Part shown: piece by piece, positions 4,139 to 6,199 of the stretch | Numbering within the stretch: position 1 is the first letter of the stretch | How the letters are laid out: each line of letters starts with the position of its first letter | From: Planctomycetota bacterium | GTDB taxonomy: Bacteria > Planctomycetota > UBA8108 > UBA1146 > JAJFFE01 | Assembly: GCA_020425835.1 (NCBI GenBank) | Contig: JAGQRC010000240.1 | Coordinates: forward strand, 1 to 6,199 | Direction of reading: 5' to 3' | DNA length: 6,199 bases | Notes under the pieces: model-generated | The model's database searches: none | Seen by the model: the letters and a program-made list of their open reading frames with translations, nothing else | What the model was told of the DNA's origin: nothing | Made by a program: the position numbers and the translations under genes

Positions 4139-6178
4139 TCAGATGCAACCCAAGTCGTCCGGCGTCGGATCGAAGCCGGCGTCGGGGAACGGCGCGACCG
4201 GATCGGGACCGGTGAGGAAGAGGTAGTTGAGGAGGATCACCGCGTCGGTGATCTGGATCGATCCGTTGTCGTCGACATCGAGCGCATCATCACAACCGTA
4301 GCCCGGGACGTCCTGCTCGAAGAGGATGCTCAGGAACTCGATCACGTCGGCGATCTCCACTTCGAGGTCGCGATTGACGTCGCCGCGCACGAACTCGGAG
4401 TAGGGCGAGACCTGGACCACGCAGAGCACTGGGGTCGCGGATGCGCCGGACGCCGTGACGCCGATCAGGGAGTAGAAGTGATCGCCGGCCGGCGGATAGA
4501 GGTCGACGTAGCTCGACTCCGCCGCGTCGACCTCGGCCAGGAAGACTCCGCTGCGGAAGATCTGGACGGCGTCCAACGGAGAGGGGCCGGGACTCCACGA
4601 CAAGGAGACGCGGTTCTCGAGGACGTCGCAATGCAGATTCTCGATCGGGAAGATCGGCACCGGGAAACCGTGCGCGGAGAAGGCGGCGAGGATCGCCTCT
4701 TGGTGAGGTGTCCCGTTCGACGGATTCGCGTCATCGTCGTCGGCCGCGAGGACCTCGTCGACGACCATTGGACCGACTTCACCGCTTCCGAGCAGTTGGC
4801 TGGCGAGCCAGAGCTGGTGGGCGACCGCCGAGCCCTCGTCGAGTCCGAGCTCGACCTGGAGTTCCGTGCGCAGTGTCCAGAAGGCCGCCGCGAGTGGGAG
4901 GCCCGTGATCGCCGGGTCGCTGCTCACGCTGGGGTATTGGTGGGGCAGCGAGAGATCGCGCAAGATCGTCCCGACGCCCTGATAGTCGGGGCCGATCAGC
5001 GGCGACTCGAGGACGAAGGCGGCGAAGACGTCGGCCATCGCTTCGGCGTATGCCGGAGTGAGCGCGATGCCGAGCTGGTTCTGCAGGTGATGGTAGTACT
5101 CGTGGGCGATGATCGAGCCGTAGGCCGTGTTCGCGCACAGTGCTCCGGCGAGCGAGAAGTTCATGCTCGTGAAGATCGGGCTGTAGAACGCGAAGCAGCT
5201 CCCCGGGTAGTTCACGTTGATGTTCACCGGCACCGAGAGAGGCGCGAAGCCGGGACTCAGTTCGTCCAACCACGACCGGGCGACGCCGACGATCGCGAAG
5301 GCGGACGTCTCCGCCGTCGAGTGCTCGGTCGGCGATCCGTTGAAGACGATGACCGGGAGAGGTGGCGTGCTGCCGATCAGCCCGAGGTAGCTCGCTCCCG
5401 GTCCGGACTGGTCGAAGACGGTGATCAGCGGACCATCCAGCTCCGCCGTGACGAACGTCGAGCCTCCGGTCGGGACCTCGAACGAGAAGTAGCCATCGGC
5501 GTCGGTGAGCGTCGCTCCCAGGGTCGGTGAGTAGACTTCGAGTCCCACGAGCGGGAGGTTCTCGAACGCCACGGTGGCGGAGTACGGAAGCCCTTCGACG
5601 GGAACCCGGCCGTGGAAGTACCCGGCGGCGTCCGCGTGACGAAGGATCGATCTCGTCTCGACGACTTCCCAATCGTCCAGATCGATGACGAGCTCGACCT
5701 CATCGGCCGGCGGGAAGTGCGAAGCGCCGATCGTCCCTCGCACGACAGCGACGTGGCGCACCGTTCCGTCGCTCTCGATCCGATACCGCTCCTCCGCGGA
5801 ACCCCGGGCCGCCTCGACATCCATCGTTCCCAGGGATGCGAAGTGCCCCTCGAAGCGCTGCTCGATGGCACCGGAGAGGAGTGGTGAATCCTCCAGGGCC
5901 TCCGGGCGCCCCTCGCTCGCACTTCGCCCGAGCCGGGCCCACGCCTCGACCCTCGCCGCCGTCGCGCCGATGACCCGCGTGTCGATGAGCCCTCCCGCGC
6001 GGTGGCGATCGACGGTGCGGAGCCCGTCGACGCGAACGCCGAGGTGGACGGGGACACGGATGGCGAGGTCGTCGGTGCCGATCGTCGCTCGCGTCACCGT
6101 CCGCCACTCCGTTCCCGAGGCGCGGAGGGCCGTGACAGCGACGAACAACGCGATGGAGAGGACCCGGGTCGCACGCAT
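4139..6178 (-). CDS. Secreted zinc metallopeptidase-like protein with FnIII-like and dockerin-type C-terminal modules
   Basis: This is a complete 679-residue protein counted from ATG 6178. Residues 1-22 are a signal peptide. Residues about 25-180 are an unassigned propeptide-like region. Residues about 185-260 resemble the carboxypeptidase regulatory-like fold ('TDADGYFSFEVP' at 225-236). Residues about 285-500 are the peptidase-like domain: 'CFAFYSPIFTSMNFSLAG', C348, then 'IIAHEYYHH' giving H359-E360-x-x-H363, the zincin zinc-binding and catalytic motif. E379 and D383 in 'YAEAMADVFAAF' form a likely third zinc ligand region of gluzincin type (E-x-x-x-D). 'NGTPHQEAILAAFSAHG' (488-504) closes the domain, as in related secreted peptidases. 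Residues about 512-592 are FnIII-like (C517, 'VSLSW', 'QIFRSG', C586). Residues 600-645 hold two dockerin-like calcium loops (D-V-N-R-D-x6-D and D-V-D-D-N-x6-D), followed by 'FDPTPDDLGC'. A likely role is extracellular proteolysis, with the C-terminus for attachment or stabilisation; the substrate is unknown. An in-frame TTG at 6184 could add two residues. Confidence 0.88.
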   Translation of the reverse strand: MRATRVLSIALFVAVTALRASGTEWRTVTRATIGTDDLAIRVPVHLGVRVDGLRTVDRHRAGGLIDTRVIGATAARVEAWARLGRSASEGRPEALEDSPLLSGAIEQRFEGHFASLGTMDVEAARGSAEERYRIESDGTVRHVAVVRGTIGASHFPPADEVELVIDLDDWEVVETRSILRHADAAGYFHGRVPVEGLPYSATVAFENLPLVGLEVYSPTLGATLTDADGYFSFEVPTGGSTFVTAELDGPLITVFDQSGPGASYLGLIGSTPPLPVIVFNGSPTEHSTAETSAFAIVGVARSWLDELSPGFAPLSVPVNINVNYPGSCFAFYSPIFTSMNFSLAGALCANTAYGSIIAHEYYHHLQNQLGIALTPAYAEAMADVFAAFVLESPLIGPDYQGVGTILRDLSLPHQYPSVSSDPAITGLPLAAAFWTLRTELQVELGLDEGSAVAHQLWLASQLLGSGEVGPMVVDEVLAADDDDANPSNGTPHQEAILAAFSAHGFPVPIFPIENLHCDVLENRVSLSWSPGPSPLDAVQIFRSGVFLAEVDAAESSYVDLYPPAGDHFYSLIGVTASGASATPVLCVVQVSPYSEFVRGDVNRDLEVEIADVIEFLSILFEQDVPGYGCDDALDVDDNGSIQITDAVILLNYLFLTGPDPVAPFPDAGFDPTPDDLGCI

Positions 6179-6187
6179 GATCAAACA

Positions 6188-6192
6188 CTCTC
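6188..6192 (-). promoter_or_regulatory. Weak ribosome binding site of the metallopeptidase-like gene
   Basis: Minus-strand GAGAG lies 9 nt before the ATG at 6178 but only 3 nt before the in-frame TTG at 6184, which favours the ATG. The promoter lies beyond the right edge of the window. Confidence 0.4.
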
Positions 6193-6199
6193 GGTGGGG

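Noticed and set aside
4478..5530. 350-residue plus-strand frame
   Set aside because: It is antisense to the metallopeptidase-like gene; its translation is Arg/Glu/Asp-rich and lacks recognisable motifs, whereas the minus strand shows HExxH and EF-hand loops.
6182..6184. TTG as start of the metallopeptidase-like gene
   Set aside because: It is only 3 nt from the purine-rich ribosome site and an ATG lies two codons later at better spacing; the difference is two residues.

Overview
The window is GC-rich (roughly two-thirds G+C by eye), bacterial and gene-dense. It carries four protein genes, all of which appear to encode exported proteins. Several modules resemble those common in the large secretomes of Planctomycetota: a dockerin-type EF-hand pair followed by a tail like 'FDPTPDDLGC', a Cys-containing FnIII-like module, and Cys-patterned 'DVWF...STCG...YDT...ACNDD' repeats. 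A planctomycete, or an uncultured bacterium with a similar secretome, is therefore the best guess. This rests on remembered family patterns and not on a search. No rRNA, tRNA, insertion sequence, CRISPR array or phage gene was seen.

Layout from left to right. (1) Positions 1-1267, minus strand: a partial gene (422 residues visible, C-terminus off the left edge) for a signal-peptide protein with two 131-residue-period Cys-rich repeats, an FnIII-like module and the start of a P-domain-like (proprotein-convertase P) module. (2) Positions 1357-3111, minus strand: a complete 584-residue secreted protein of unknown function, with an N-terminal beta-rich domain, a Pro/Gly linker and a large C-terminal domain. 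It lies 89 nt upstream of gene 1 in the same direction, so the two may be co-transcribed. (3) Positions 3112-3327: a 216-bp divergent intergenic region rich in CGGGA/TCCCG units, including a perfect 12-bp palindrome. (4) Positions 3328-4005, plus strand: a 225-residue exported von Willebrand factor A-like protein whose metal-binding (MIDAS) residues are mostly replaced. (5) Positions 4006-4138: a convergent gap with nested inverted repeats, a possible two-way terminator. (6) Positions 4139-6178, minus strand: a complete 679-residue secreted zinc metallopeptidase-like protein (HEYYH motif) with an N-terminal carboxypeptidase-regulatory-like module, an FnIII-like module and a C-terminal dockerin-type module.

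The common theme is extracellular, multidomain, Cys-stabilised proteins: one probable protease, adhesion or structural repeat proteins, and a degenerate VWA binding domain. Whether they act together is inference. The leftmost gene and the peptidase share the same FnIII-like module, which points to one secretome but does not prove one pathway. I see no convincing evidence of a defence, mobile or biosynthetic system. The most unusual items are the degenerate VWA protein, the unrecognised 584-residue protein, the exactly spaced Cys repeats and the palindrome-rich divergent region.
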